A DNA stretch of 13,464 nucleotides from an uncultured Chthoniobacterales bacterium (GTDB lineage: Bacteria; Verrucomicrobiota; Verrucomicrobiia; Chthoniobacterales; UBA10450). A program made the translations under genes and the position numbers. Position 1 is the stretch's first letter, and each line of letters starts with the position of its first letter. The stretch covers positions 1 through 13,464 of the forward strand of contig CATPAT010000058.1 of the NCBI GenBank assembly GCA_955652155.1, read 5' to 3'. Under the pieces are notes generated by a model, which worked only from the letters and a program-made list of their open reading frames with translations, ran no database searches and was not told the DNA's origin. Shown here piece by piece: positions 1 to 6,655 of this stretch.

Positions 1-152
1 GCGCTCTCCTGGCCGCGATGCTGGAGCGCAAAGAGACCGTAATAGGTCAGGACCGGGGCGTTCGGATGTCCGAACACGCCGAAAAGCCCGCACTCGTGCT
101 GCGGATAAATCTCCCTGGCGTTGGGGTTCTCGGTGTTGTCCGGAGAGGTCAC
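1..152 (-). CDS. purF: Amidophosphoribosyltransferase, N-terminal fragment (PurF)
   Basis: PurF makes 5-phosphoribosylamine from PRPP and glutamine, the first committed step of purine synthesis, in the cytosol. Only the first 50 codons are in the window; the rest runs off the left edge. Reading the minus strand from a GTG at 152 gives a short leader followed by ECGLFGVFGHP and then LQHRGQES, the typical start of the class II (Ntn) glutamine amidotransferase domain. The nucleophile is Cys21, which in this family becomes the N-terminus after removal of a propeptide; a 20-residue leader fits that. The frame meets a stop codon just upstream and has no ATG, so GTG at 152 is the best start, although no clear ribosome binding site precedes it. 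It lies 154 bp downstream of purL on the same strand, consistent with a purL-purF unit, with a hairpin repeat in the gap. Confidence 0.9.
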   Translation of the reverse strand, partial: MTSPDNTENPNAREIYPQHECGLFGVFGHPNAPVLTYYGLFALQHRGQES

Positions 153-233
153 AAGAAATAATCCACGAAATCAGGCATGATTCAATAAGTGCTTGCGAAA
201 TTCGTGACGCTTTCCGCCGACACGCCGCAGACG

Positions 234-293
234 ACCCTCACCTGTCGCTTCGCGCCTTCCTCTCCCTGCCAGGGAGAGGATTGAGGTGAGGGT
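234..293. repeat. 60-bp palindromic intergenic repeat, copy A
   Basis: The ends are inverted (ACCCTCACCT and AGGTGAGGGT), and the core holds a 9-bp stem CCTCTCCCT / AGGGAGAGG (259-279) with a 3-nt loop. A closely similar copy is at 3599-3659. It lies between purL and purF, just after the purL stop, and could act as a transcript-stabilising or attenuating hairpin. It has no T-tract, so I do not call it a terminator. Confidence 0.8.
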
Positions 294-306
294 GCTGACA
301 CTCTCG

Positions 307-2625
307 TCACAAACTTGGGATCCGCTCGGCCGAGGAATCGCTTTCCACCAGGCGGCGGATCGAATTCCACCAATCGTCGTAAAGATCGGCAATCGGCCAT
401 TCGAATTTTTGATCGTTCACCTGGATGCGCAATTGGTCGCCGCCGATTTTGCCGAGTTTCTTAGATGGAACACCACGCTCACTCAAGAACGCCATCGTCT
501 TTTCTACATTTTCCGGCCTGACCGAAATGATGATCCGCGATTGCGACTCGTTGAAGAGTGTTGTAGCCACGTCGCTGTGCGACGTTTCTTCCTGACGGCC
601 CACAGGGCCGTGGCTACACGAAAGATCGACCTTTGCGCCGAAGCGCTGTTTAGGATTGAAACAGGATTCCGCCAGCGCAACCGCGAGTCCGCCTTCACTG
701 CAATCGTGCGCGCTCTGCACCAAACCGGCGTGGATTAAATCGCGGACCGCATTTTGAATCTCGATTTCGTGGGCAAGGTCGACATGCGGCGGCGGTCCGA
801 TCTTTTTTCCGTGGCAAACTTTAAGAAAGCGCGAGCCGCCCAGTTCGTCACCGATTTCGCCGACGAGAATGATTTCGTCGCCGGCATCTTTGAACCACTG
901 AGTCGTAATGTGTTCTTCCTTTTCGATCAGACCGACCATTCCGATGGTGGGGGTCGGATCGACCACCCCGGCCGGGCTCTCATTATATAAAGAGACGTTT
1001 CCGCCGGTCACCGGCGTGCCGAAGGCGCGGCAAGCTTCGGCCGCTCCTTCGACCGCTTCGCGCAGTTGCCAGAAATTCTCAGGCTTGTAGGGATTGCCAA
1101 AATTCAAATTGTCGGTCACCGCGAGCGGTTTGGCGCCGGAGCAGGTAAGATTGCGAGCGGCTTCGGCGACGGCAATCTTTGCGCCCTCGCGCGGATCGAG
1201 CGCGCAGTAGAGCGAATTGCAATCACTTGTCGCCGCTAAAATCTTCTTCGCATAACGAACGAAATAAACAGCGGCGTCCGAACCCGGCTTCACCAGCGTG
1301 CCGGTGCGCACGGTGTGATCGTACTGCCGATAAACCCAGTTCTTGGACGCGATCGTTGGATCGCGCAGCAGTTCACGAAGAGATTCGACCACGGATTTCG
1401 CTGATAATTCCTGCAACAAATCCGTTTTATCCGCGTGATCCGCGGTTGGTTTCCGGGCTTCTCTCGAATAAAGAGGTGCTTCCTCGGCGAGAGGTTTTGC
1501 CGGAATTTCCGCGGCGACGCTGCCGTTGTTACGCACGCGCATCATACCGTCGCCGGTCACCCGGCCGATTTCAGCCCATGGCACGTCCCATTTGTCGAAA
1601 ATTTCGCGGACCAGGTTTTCTTTGCCGTGCTTGGCAATAATCAACATCCGCTCCTGCGATTCGCTGAGTAGAATCTCATACGGGGTCATGCCCGGCTCGC
1701 GTTTGGGAACTTTGGCGAGATCAATCTCGATTCCGGTGCCACCGCGGCTCGCCGTTTCGCAGGTCGAACAGGTCAACCCGGCCGCGCCCATGTCCTGAAT
1801 TCCCGCCACCGCGTCGCCCGCGAGCAGTTCGAGGCACGCTTCCAGCAAAAGTTTCTCTTTGAATGGATCGCCCACTTGAACGGCGGGTCGATCTTCTTTC
1901 GATTGCTCGGTTAATTCGCGGGAGGCGAAGGCCGCCCCGGCCAAACCGTCACGCCCGGTTTCGGCGCCGACATAGAATACCGGGTTACCAACGCCGCGGG
2001 CAGCGCCGCGCGCGAGTTGATCGTGCCGGAGCACTCCCAGGCAGAAAACGTTTACCAATGGATTGCCTTCAAAACTTTCGTCGAAATAAATTTCGCCGCC
2101 GATGGTCGGAATGCCGATGCAATTTCCGTAATGCGCGATTCCGGAAACAACCCCGGTAAACAAGCGGCGATTGGTTGCGACATTTGGGCTGTGGCCGGTG
2201 ATTGGTCCGAAGCGGAGCGAGTTCAGGCAAAATTCCGGACGCGCGCCCATGGTGAAAATATCGCGAATGATCCCGCCCACGCCGGTAGCCGCGCCCTGGA
2301 ACGGCTCGATCGCGCTCGGGTGATTGTGGCTTTCCATCTTAAAGGCGATGGCCCAGCCGTCGCCGATATCGACCACGCCGGCGTTTTCTTCGCCGGCTTT
2401 CACCAGAATGTTCGTCCCGGTCGTTGGAAATTTCTTCAGCTCGCGCCGTGAATTCTTGTAGGAGCAATGCTCACTCCACATCACCGAAAAGATCCCGAGC
2501 TCGGTAAAATTCGGTTCGCGGCCGAGAATCTTTTTGATCCGCTCGAATTCTTCCGGGGTGAGACCGTGTTTCGCCACCAGCTCCGGAGTAACGATCGGAT
2601 CGGTGGTCGGTTTGGCGCTGATCAT
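307..2625 (-). CDS. purL: Phosphoribosylformylglycinamidine synthase subunit PurL (small type)
   Basis: PurL is the ATP-dependent synthetase subunit of FGAM synthase (EC 6.3.5.3), which amidates FGAR in purine synthesis; it works with PurQ and PurS, neither of which is in this window. The 772-residue product is close to but slightly longer than usual for the small form (about 720-750). Visible signatures are MWSEHCSYKNS (res 49-59, with the conserved His), ESHNHPSAIEP (98-108) and GAATGVGGIIRD (111-122), followed by the second AIRS-like half including a TGGNVSLYNES stretch. Start is ATG at 2625 with no strong Shine-Dalgarno sequence. Residues 670-688 are encoded exactly by a 57-bp REP-like palindromic element (562-618) inserted in frame, in a poorly conserved surface segment just before the TLFNESQSR motif. 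The family usually ends near WWNSI; here about 16 further residues follow. Purine biosynthesis function is very likely. Confidence 0.95.
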   Translation of the reverse strand: MISAKPTTDPIVTPELVAKHGLTPEEFERIKKILGREPNFTELGIFSVMWSEHCSYKNSRRELKKFPTTGTNILVKAGEENAGVVDIGDGWAIAFKMESHNHPSAIEPFQGAATGVGGIIRDIFTMGARPEFCLNSLRFGPITGHSPNVATNRRLFTGVVSGIAHYGNCIGIPTIGGEIYFDESFEGNPLVNVFCLGVLRHDQLARGAARGVGNPVFYVGAETGRDGLAGAAFASRELTEQSKEDRPAVQVGDPFKEKLLLEACLELLAGDAVAGIQDMGAAGLTCSTCETASRGGTGIEIDLAKVPKREPGMTPYEILLSESQERMLIIAKHGKENLVREIFDKWDVPWAEIGRVTGDGMMRVRNNGSVAAEIPAKPLAEEAPLYSREARKPTADHADKTDLLQELSAKSVVESLRELLRDPTIASKNWVYRQYDHTVRTGTLVKPGSDAAVYFVRYAKKILAATSDCNSLYCALDPREGAKIAVAEAARNLTCSGAKPLAVTDNLNFGNPYKPENFWQLREAVEGAAEACRAFGTPVTGGNVSLYNESPAGVVDPTPTIGMVGLIEKEEHITTQWFKDAGDEIILVGEIGDELGGSRFLKVCHGKKIGPPPHVDLAHEIEIQNAVRDLIHAGLVQSAHDCSEGGLAVALAESCFNPKQRFGAKVDLSCSHGPVGRQEETSHSDVATTLFNESQSRIIISVRPENVEKTMAFLSERGVPSKKLGKIGGDQLRIQVNDQKFEWPIADLYDDWWNSIRRLVESDSSAERIPSL
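562..618. repeat. 57-bp REP-like palindromic element inside purL
   Basis: The element starts TGTAGCCACG (562-571) and ends CGTGGCTACA (609-618), perfect inverted 10-mers. Between them are two hairpins, GTCGC-TGT-GCGAC (571-583) and ACGGCCC-ACA-GGGCCGT (595-611). Its length is 19 codons exactly, so purL stays open through it. It has the same two-hairpin layout and TGTAG/CTACA ends as the intergenic element at 3498-3550. Confidence 0.85.
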
Positions 2626-2851
2626 CGACCACGCACGTTAACGAATGTGGACCGCGACTCAACTCATCTTCGGACCCAACTAGTGGACGGTGTGCCCGAT
2701 CGCGCACGAAGTTCAGCTCGATTTCCCTCTCCTCCTCGTTCGAGGAGAGGGCAAGGGTGAGGAGTCGGATAACGCGGCTTTTTCCGCGAATTTTATCGAA
2801 TACGGCCGCTCTTATCGCGGTCTAAATTTGTATAAAGAGGAGGCAGAGAAG
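2626..2851. other. Divergent intergenic region between purL and the 62-residue protein gene
   Basis: This 226-bp gap must hold the promoters of purL (minus) and the small exported protein (plus). I see a hairpin repeat (2723-2762) in it but no purine riboswitch aptamer and no promoter that I can call with confidence. A longer in-frame reading of the plus-strand gene from 2690 is open but would run through the repeat and lose the signal peptide, so I treat it as non-coding. Confidence 0.5.
2723..2762. repeat. Hairpin repeat related to the 60-bp repeats
   Basis: A perfect 10-bp stem CCCTCTCCTC (2723-2732) / GAGGAGAGGG (2740-2749) with a 7-nt loop is followed by AAGGGTGAGGA. The stem and the trailing GGGTGAGG resemble the cores of the repeats at 234-293 and 3599-3659, but the 5' arm ACCCTCACC is missing, so this is a variant or partial copy. 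It sits in the purL upstream region. Confidence 0.6.
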
Positions 2852-3040
2852 ATGAGACGTTCCATTCTAGTTCTAGTTTGCGCGGCAACTGTGCAGTTTT
2901 TCCTGGCCCAAAACGCGACCGCGTTTCCGGGCGAACGCAAGCCTTACCGGGCAGCACACTTCGCGCACAATGTGGCCTACAACATTAACTATCACGTAGT
3001 CCATCCGGTCAGACACGGCATCGCTCGTCGTTTGCCCTGA
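2852..3040 (+). CDS. Small exported protein of unknown function (62 aa)
   Basis: I do not recognise the family. The start ATG at 2852 is preceded by a strong Shine-Dalgarno stretch, AGAGGAGG (2835-2842), about 9 nt upstream, which favours it over the longer open frame beginning at 2690. The product starts MRRSILVLVCAATVQFFLAQ and continues NATAFPGERK, a Sec-type signal peptide with likely cleavage after ATA (res 24). The mature part is only about 38 residues, basic and rich in His (AAHFAHN, YHVVHPVRHG). A periplasmic or secreted location is likely; the role is unknown. The downstream neighbour at 3145 is also a small exported protein and may be co-expressed (104-bp gap, no clear terminator between). 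Confidence 0.65.
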   Translation: MRRSILVLVCAATVQFFLAQNATAFPGERKPYRAAHFAHNVAYNINYHVVHPVRHGIARRLP

Positions 3041-3144
3041 GGCGGCTCGGCAGACCAGAAAAATACTGCCAGTGCGGCTCGCACTTCGAATATTTTCCAC
3101 GCGAGCTTAGTCGAAAAAACGATACAACAACGAAAGGGAACACC

Positions 3145-3492
3145 ATGAAGAAGATGATCATTGGATTGGCTTGTGCTGCGGTTGCGCCATTTGCTTTCGC
3201 GCAGACCAGCACAACCACAACTGAACAAACAACTACTGCGCCAGCAACAACGACCACCACCAGCACGACCTACACGTCAGGCGCAGTCACAACGTATGAG
3301 CCGGACAAGACGATCGTCGTCAAGAGCGAGAGCGAGGGACCTCTCTCGTTCGCGCTCCACGCACCTGTGCGAATCGTCGATAAGGCGGGTCACGTTGTGA
3401 AACGCGCATTGACGCCGAAAGACAAGGTCCGTGTTTACTACATCGGCACGGGCGAGACCCGTGTAGTGGAACACGTCGAAGTCGAAGATTAA
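3145..3492 (+). CDS. Thr-rich exported protein of unknown function (115 aa)
   Basis: No family is recognised. Residues 1-19 (MKKMIIGLACAAVAPFAFA) form a classical Sec signal peptide with an AFA|Q cleavage site. Residues 21-50 are a low-complexity Thr-rich linker (runs of TTTT) that should be extended and may be O-modified. Residues 52-115 form a small predicted beta-rich domain (IVVKSESEGP, VRIVDKAGHV, VRVYYIGTGETRVVEHVEVED). Start ATG at 3145 has AAAGGGA about 6-11 nt upstream. A strong hairpin (3558-3590) and a REP-like element (3498-3550) follow the stop. It probably acts in the periplasm or at the cell surface; no function is assigned. Confidence 0.75.
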   Translation: MKKMIIGLACAAVAPFAFAQTSTTTTEQTTTAPATTTTTSTTYTSGAVTTYEPDKTIVVKSESEGPLSFALHAPVRIVDKAGHVVKRALTPKDKVRVYYIGTGETRVVEHVEVED

Positions 3493-3497
3493 AAAGG

Positions 3498-3550
3498 TGT
3501 AGTGGCGCGTGTCCGCACGTGCATTTGCGGCTGAGACAGCCGCCTCTACA
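3498..3550. repeat. 53-bp REP-like palindromic element, intergenic
   Basis: Ends TGTAGTGGCG (3498-3507) and CGCCTCTACA (3541-3550) are inverted with one mismatch. Inside are two hairpins, CGTG-TCCG-CACG and GCGGCT-GAGAC-AGCCGC. The ends and two-hairpin layout match the element inside purL (562-618), although the stem sequences differ. It starts 5 bp after the stop codon of the upstream gene. Confidence 0.75.
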
Positions 3551-3557
3551 AAATTCG

Positions 3558-3592
3558 AAAGCCGCAGATTCCTTTTGAATCTGCGGCTTTCT
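3558..3592 (+). terminator. Strong hairpin, probable bidirectional terminator
   Basis: A perfect 14-bp stem AAAGCCGCAGATTC (3558-3571) / GAATCTGCGGCTTT (3577-3590) encloses a 5-nt loop. The stem itself ends in TTT on either strand but the T-tract is short, so termination strength is uncertain. It separates the exported-protein genes from the aminotransferase. Confidence 0.7.
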
Positions 3593-3598
3593 GTACCA

Positions 3599-3659
3599 AC
3601 CCTCACCTGGCGCTTTGCGACTTCCTCTCCCTGGCTAGGGAGAGGATGGAGGTGAGGGT
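3599..3659. repeat. 61-bp palindromic intergenic repeat, copy B
   Basis: Same family as 234-293: it begins ACCCTCACCTG, ends GGAGGTGAGGGT, and has a core stem CCTCTCCCT (3624-3632) / AGGGAGAGG (3637-3645). It lies only 47 bp upstream of the aminotransferase start, so it may lie in that gene's leader or promoter region. Confidence 0.8.
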
Positions 3660-3706
3660 CGAGTCTGTTATTTGCGTTTCGAGCGCAAATCGCAGAACGT
3701 TGGCGC

Positions 3707-5122
3707 GTGGCTTTTGATTTGAAAGAGATCGTCGCGTCGCGGCTCGGCGAGAATTACGACCTGCACGAGCGGCACCTGAACCGCACCCTGGTTGCAGCCC
3801 AGCGTGTCATCGGTTTCGACAAGGTCTATGCCCGGGCCGAGGGCGCCTATCTCTACGATATGGATAACCAGCCATATCTCGATTTCTTGAGTGGCTACAG
3901 CGTTTTCAACATCGGCCGGAACCATCCGGTGGTGAAAAAAGCGATCCGCGACGTGCTCGATCTCGATCTTCCCAACATGGTGCAGATGGATTGTTCGCTG
4001 CTGAGTGGATTGCTCGCGGAAGCGATCACGAAACGGACTCCGCCGCATCTCGACGCCGTTTTCTTTTGCAACTCCGGAACCGAAGCGATGGAAGGGGCGT
4101 TGAAATTTGCCCGCGCCGCGACCGGACGGAAGCGCGTCGTCTCACTGGCGAGCGCGTTTCATGGGCTCAGCCTGGGTTCGCTCTCGCTGATGGGCTGCGA
4201 AAGCTTTACCGAAGGCTTCGGCCCGCTGATGGAGGGATTCGACGCCCGCGTGCCGCTCGATGATCTCGACGAATTAGATCGACAATTGCTTTCGCGCGAT
4301 GTGGCGGCGTTCGTGATCGAAACCGTGCAAGGCAAAGGCTGCCAAACATCCAAAACCGATTTCTTTGTTCGGGCGCAGGAGCTTTGCCGGAAGTACGGCA
4401 CGCTGCTCATTTCCGATGAAGTCCAAACTGGACTTGGTCGCACCGGAAAAATGTTCGGTTTCCAACATTGGGACCTCGAGCCGGACATTATTACTTTGGC
4501 GAAGACGCTCAGCGGCGGATACGTGCCGTGCGGCGCGATCGTGACCCGGCGCGATATTTATCAAAAAACTTTTTCGCGGATGGACCGTTGCGTCGTTCAC
4601 TCCACTACTTTTGGTCGCAACAATCTGGCCATGGCGTGCGGACTGGCATCGCTGGAAGTGATCGACAACGAGAAGTTAATCGAGAACTCGGCCAAGATGG
4701 GCGCGTTGCTTATGGAAAAGGTGGACGCGTTGCGGACGAAACATTCGTTCATCAAAGAGGTGCGCGGCAAAGGGTTGATGGTCGGGATCGAATTTCACGA
4801 GCCGAGCGAGTTCAAACTCAAGATGGCGTGGAAACTCCTGCACAAGATCGACAAGGTGCTGTTCGCCCAGATGGTGGTGACCCAGATGTTGAGCAAACAT
4901 CGCATTCTCACTCAGGTGGCGGGTCACGCGATGGACGTGATGAAAATTCTGCCGCCGCTCATCATTGGCGAAAAAGAAGTCGAGATGTTTGTCAACGCGC
5001 TCGACGACGTTTTATCAGAATGCCGCAAATTTCCGGGCCCGATGTGGGAACTCGGAAATAATTTCGTGAAAGCGGCGCTCGGCTCGCGCAAATCCGCCGA
5101 ACCACGTCCGGTCTCAGCGTAG
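3707..5122 (+). CDS. Class III PLP-dependent aminotransferase
   Basis: A cytosolic fold-type I transaminase of the ornithine/acetylornithine-aminotransferase class, moving an amino group to a 2-oxo acid; substrate not determinable from sequence. In 471 residues the family marks are in order: CNSGTEAMEGALKFAR (121-136, phosphate binding), FHG (151-153), SDEVQTGLGRTGKMF (236-250, Asp237 contacting the PLP nitrogen), LAKTLSGGYVPCG (264-276, Lys266 forming the Schiff base) and STTFGRN (299-305). Length is somewhat over the usual 400-450 owing to both tails. Start is a GTG at 3707 without a good Shine-Dalgarno; no ATG exists upstream in frame. The stop codon (5120-5122) falls inside the R''-like box of a degenerate attC site (5117-5242), the same geometry as the nuclease gene and attC at 12399. 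Related enzymes include those acting on ornithine, acetylornithine, 4-aminobutyrate and lysine. Confidence 0.9.
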   Translation: MAFDLKEIVASRLGENYDLHERHLNRTLVAAQRVIGFDKVYARAEGAYLYDMDNQPYLDFLSGYSVFNIGRNHPVVKKAIRDVLDLDLPNMVQMDCSLLSGLLAEAITKRTPPHLDAVFFCNSGTEAMEGALKFARAATGRKRVVSLASAFHGLSLGSLSLMGCESFTEGFGPLMEGFDARVPLDDLDELDRQLLSRDVAAFVIETVQGKGCQTSKTDFFVRAQELCRKYGTLLISDEVQTGLGRTGKMFGFQHWDLEPDIITLAKTLSGGYVPCGAIVTRRDIYQKTFSRMDRCVVHSTTFGRNNLAMACGLASLEVIDNEKLIENSAKMGALLMEKVDALRTKHSFIKEVRGKGLMVGIEFHEPSEFKLKMAWKLLHKIDKVLFAQMVVTQMLSKHRILTQVAGHAMDVMKILPPLIIGEKEVEMFVNALDDVLSECRKFPGPMWELGNNFVKAALGSRKSAEPRPVSA

Positions 5123-5242
5123 CCAATCGACGCACGCTTGCCGTGGAGAACAAGTGGATTAGCCCGGAAAAGTCCGTAATTAAAGGCGGGATTTTCCCGT
5201 CTACTTCTCGTTAGATGGTGGCTGAGCTTGTTCTTGTTAGAC
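5117..5242 (+). other. Degenerate attC-like recombination site
   Basis: The 5' arm GCGTAGCCAATCGACGCA aligns with the 5' arm of the good site at 13114 (GCCTAACCAATCGATGCA), with R'' mutated from GCCTAAC to GCGTAGC. The 3' arm (5217-5242) reads GGTGGCTGAGCTTG then TTCTTGTTAGAC and matches the other 3' arms, with R' GTTAGAC at 5236-5242. Span 126 bp, against 124 for both intact sites. Pairing of the L'' and L' boxes is poor, so recombination activity is doubtful. A second GTTAGAT occurs at 5210-5216. Confidence 0.5.
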
Positions 5243-5277
5243 GGCAGCGCAATACGGTGCCGCCTAAACCCGCAGCC

Positions 5278-6552
5278 TTACTGATTGCCGACAACCGTCC
5301 GCGCGGCAGGTCTGCCCAATTCGAGCCGAGTGCTCACTTTCTCCAAGCCCGTGGTAAGCGCTTCAATTTGCTTTTGCTCCCGTGCGATAGTCGCTCCTTG
5401 TTTCGCCGCGGTGGACTTTAACTGCGCAATAGTTGCTTCTTGTTCCTGCACCGTGTGGTGTTCTTTAAGAAACTCATTAAGCAACATGGCGTTCACGGCC
5501 TCGTAGCGCACAGTGTATGGCTTCCCATCAGCGTCGCGAACCACCAAATCGGGATTGACCTTTTCCACTTGCTCGGCCACGAGGCCGAACTGCGGGGTGC
5601 AGTCGGGATCAAGTTTTTTGTTGTAATGGAAGGTCACCGGTTTGAGCGCGAGAATTGCTTCGCTCGCCTTATCCATCGGCTTGATCGCGTCCTTGAAACG
5701 TTCCGAGGAGCCGACGGTACCGAGGTGACCGTCGGAATCCACTTTCACCACTAAGCCGTTTGCAATGTTTGTCTGATAAATGCCGGCAAAATATGCGTTT
5801 GTCTGGGCCCCTTCCGTGCCGATGCGGATGGTGTTAGCCTCGGCTGCAACACCAACGTTGCCGATATCGATATTTTGGTCACCCGTGGTGAGATTGGCGC
5901 CGGCGAAATTGCCCAAAGCGATGTTGCCGCCGCCGCTTGTGTTATTCACAAGCGCATCATAACCATCGGCCGTGTTGCTGCTGCCGGTGGTGTTGGAAAA
6001 GAGCGCAAAATAACCGCTGGCCGTGTTGAAGCTGGCGGTTGTGTTGGCAAAAAGCGCGAAACTACCGGTAGCCGTGCTCCGGATGCCGGTGGTGTTGGAA
6101 AAGAGCGCGTCATGACCGGTGCCCGTGTTGTTGGTGCCGATTGTGTTGTTAACGAGCGCAGCACGACCAGTAGCCGTATTGCGTTCACCGGTTGTGTCGC
6201 TCTCAAGCGCAGCGAAACCAGTGGCCGTGTTTCTATTGCCGGTTGTATCGCTCATCAGCGCTTGAGAACCGGTGGCCGTGTTAGAGTCACCCGTCGTGTT
6301 GCTTAAGAGGGCATCAAAACCTATTGCCGTGTTGTCCGGGCCGGTTGTCACGCTGAACAGGGCATCAGTGCCCTCAGCGGTGTTGTTGTTGGGGTAGCCT
6401 CCGTCCGGAGGTGGCAATACCGCTTGCGCCGCCTGCGAAAGCGTGAACCAAGCGATGGCGAGCGGAATTAGAAGTAAACCATATCGCAAAGACGACCGGC
6501 TAATCGAATCTGTTGGGAGTGGAGTTGTAGTTTTTAGTCTGAATAAGTTCAT
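5278..6552 (-). CDS. Exported head-repeat protein with C-terminal S74 chaperone (tail-fibre-like)
   Basis: Likely a trimeric surface-exposed fibre whose C-terminal domain helps assembly and then cuts itself off. The 424 residues run: signal peptide (1-44, hydrophobic core 24-38, cleavage near AQA|VLPPP); about ten 17-residue repeats of the pattern S-N-T-T-G-x-x-N-T-A-x-G-x-x-A-L-x (67-233), like head repeats of trimeric adhesins; a linker; then a peptidase S74 domain (282-365) with SSERFK (Ser282 and Lys287, the spacing of the Ser-Lys dyad in endosialidase tails) and FGLVAEQVE, YEAVNAMLLNEFLKE; then a heptad-rich coiled coil to about 410. Start chosen as ATG at 6552: AAGGA lies about 5 nt upstream, whereas the open frame extends 11 codons further without a ribosome site. 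It diverges from the sigma-kinase pair, which may control it. Confidence 0.85.
   Translation of the reverse strand: MNLFRLKTTTPLPTDSISRSSLRYGLLLIPLAIAWFTLSQAAQAVLPPPDGGYPNNNTAEGTDALFSVTTGPDNTAIGFDALLSNTTGDSNTATGSQALMSDTTGNRNTATGFAALESDTTGERNTATGRAALVNNTIGTNNTGTGHDALFSNTTGIRSTATGSFALFANTTASFNTASGYFALFSNTTGSSNTADGYDALVNNTSGGGNIALGNFAGANLTTGDQNIDIGNVGVAAEANTIRIGTEGAQTNAYFAGIYQTNIANGLVVKVDSDGHLGTVGSSERFKDAIKPMDKASEAILALKPVTFHYNKKLDPDCTPQFGLVAEQVEKVNPDLVVRDADGKPYTVRYEAVNAMLLNEFLKEHHTVQEQEATIAQLKSTAAKQGATIAREQKQIEALTTGLEKVSTRLELGRPAARTVVGNQ
5854..6354 (-). repeat. About ten tandem 51-bp coding repeats
   Basis: Each 51-bp unit encodes 17 residues with the core T-T-G-x-x-N-T-A-x-G and an A-L pair. 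The DNA copies have diverged (first and last units most), so this is an old repeat array under protein-level selection and not a recent amplification. A shorter half-unit precedes it. Confidence 0.85.
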
Positions 6553-6655
6553 AGGTTCCTTTTCTGTTATACAAAGGAAAGCCACGAACCCGACGAAAAG
6601 GGCTCATCAATCTGCAAACTGGACGGGTTATCGGCGTCAGATTACAATCGCGGTT
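6553..6655. promoter_or_regulatory. Divergent promoter region between S74 protein and ECF sigma factor
   Basis: These 103 bp separate the two divergent start codons and must carry both leaders and at least part of both promoters. The minus-strand ribosome binding site (AAGGA, complement of 6558-6562) is clear. I cannot assign -35/-10 boxes or an ECF-type promoter with confidence. Confidence 0.45.

Noticed and set aside
286..2451. Several long plus-strand open frames opposite purL
   Set aside because: They are antisense shadows of a well-conserved purL reading frame, with no ribosome sites and no recognisable domains.
2626..2851. Purine riboswitch or PurR-type operator upstream of purL
   Set aside because: No recognisable aptamer core or operator palindrome; only a hairpin of the dispersed repeat type is present.
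5854..6354. CRISPR-like array from regular 51-bp periodicity
   Set aside because: The periodicity is that of 17-residue coding repeats in an open frame; units are contiguous, with no spacers.
6443..6655. N-terminal extension of the sigma factor back to 6443
   Set aside because: It would overlap the divergent gene's start and signal peptide region, adds 71 residues without family resemblance, and homologues start near the ATG at 6656.
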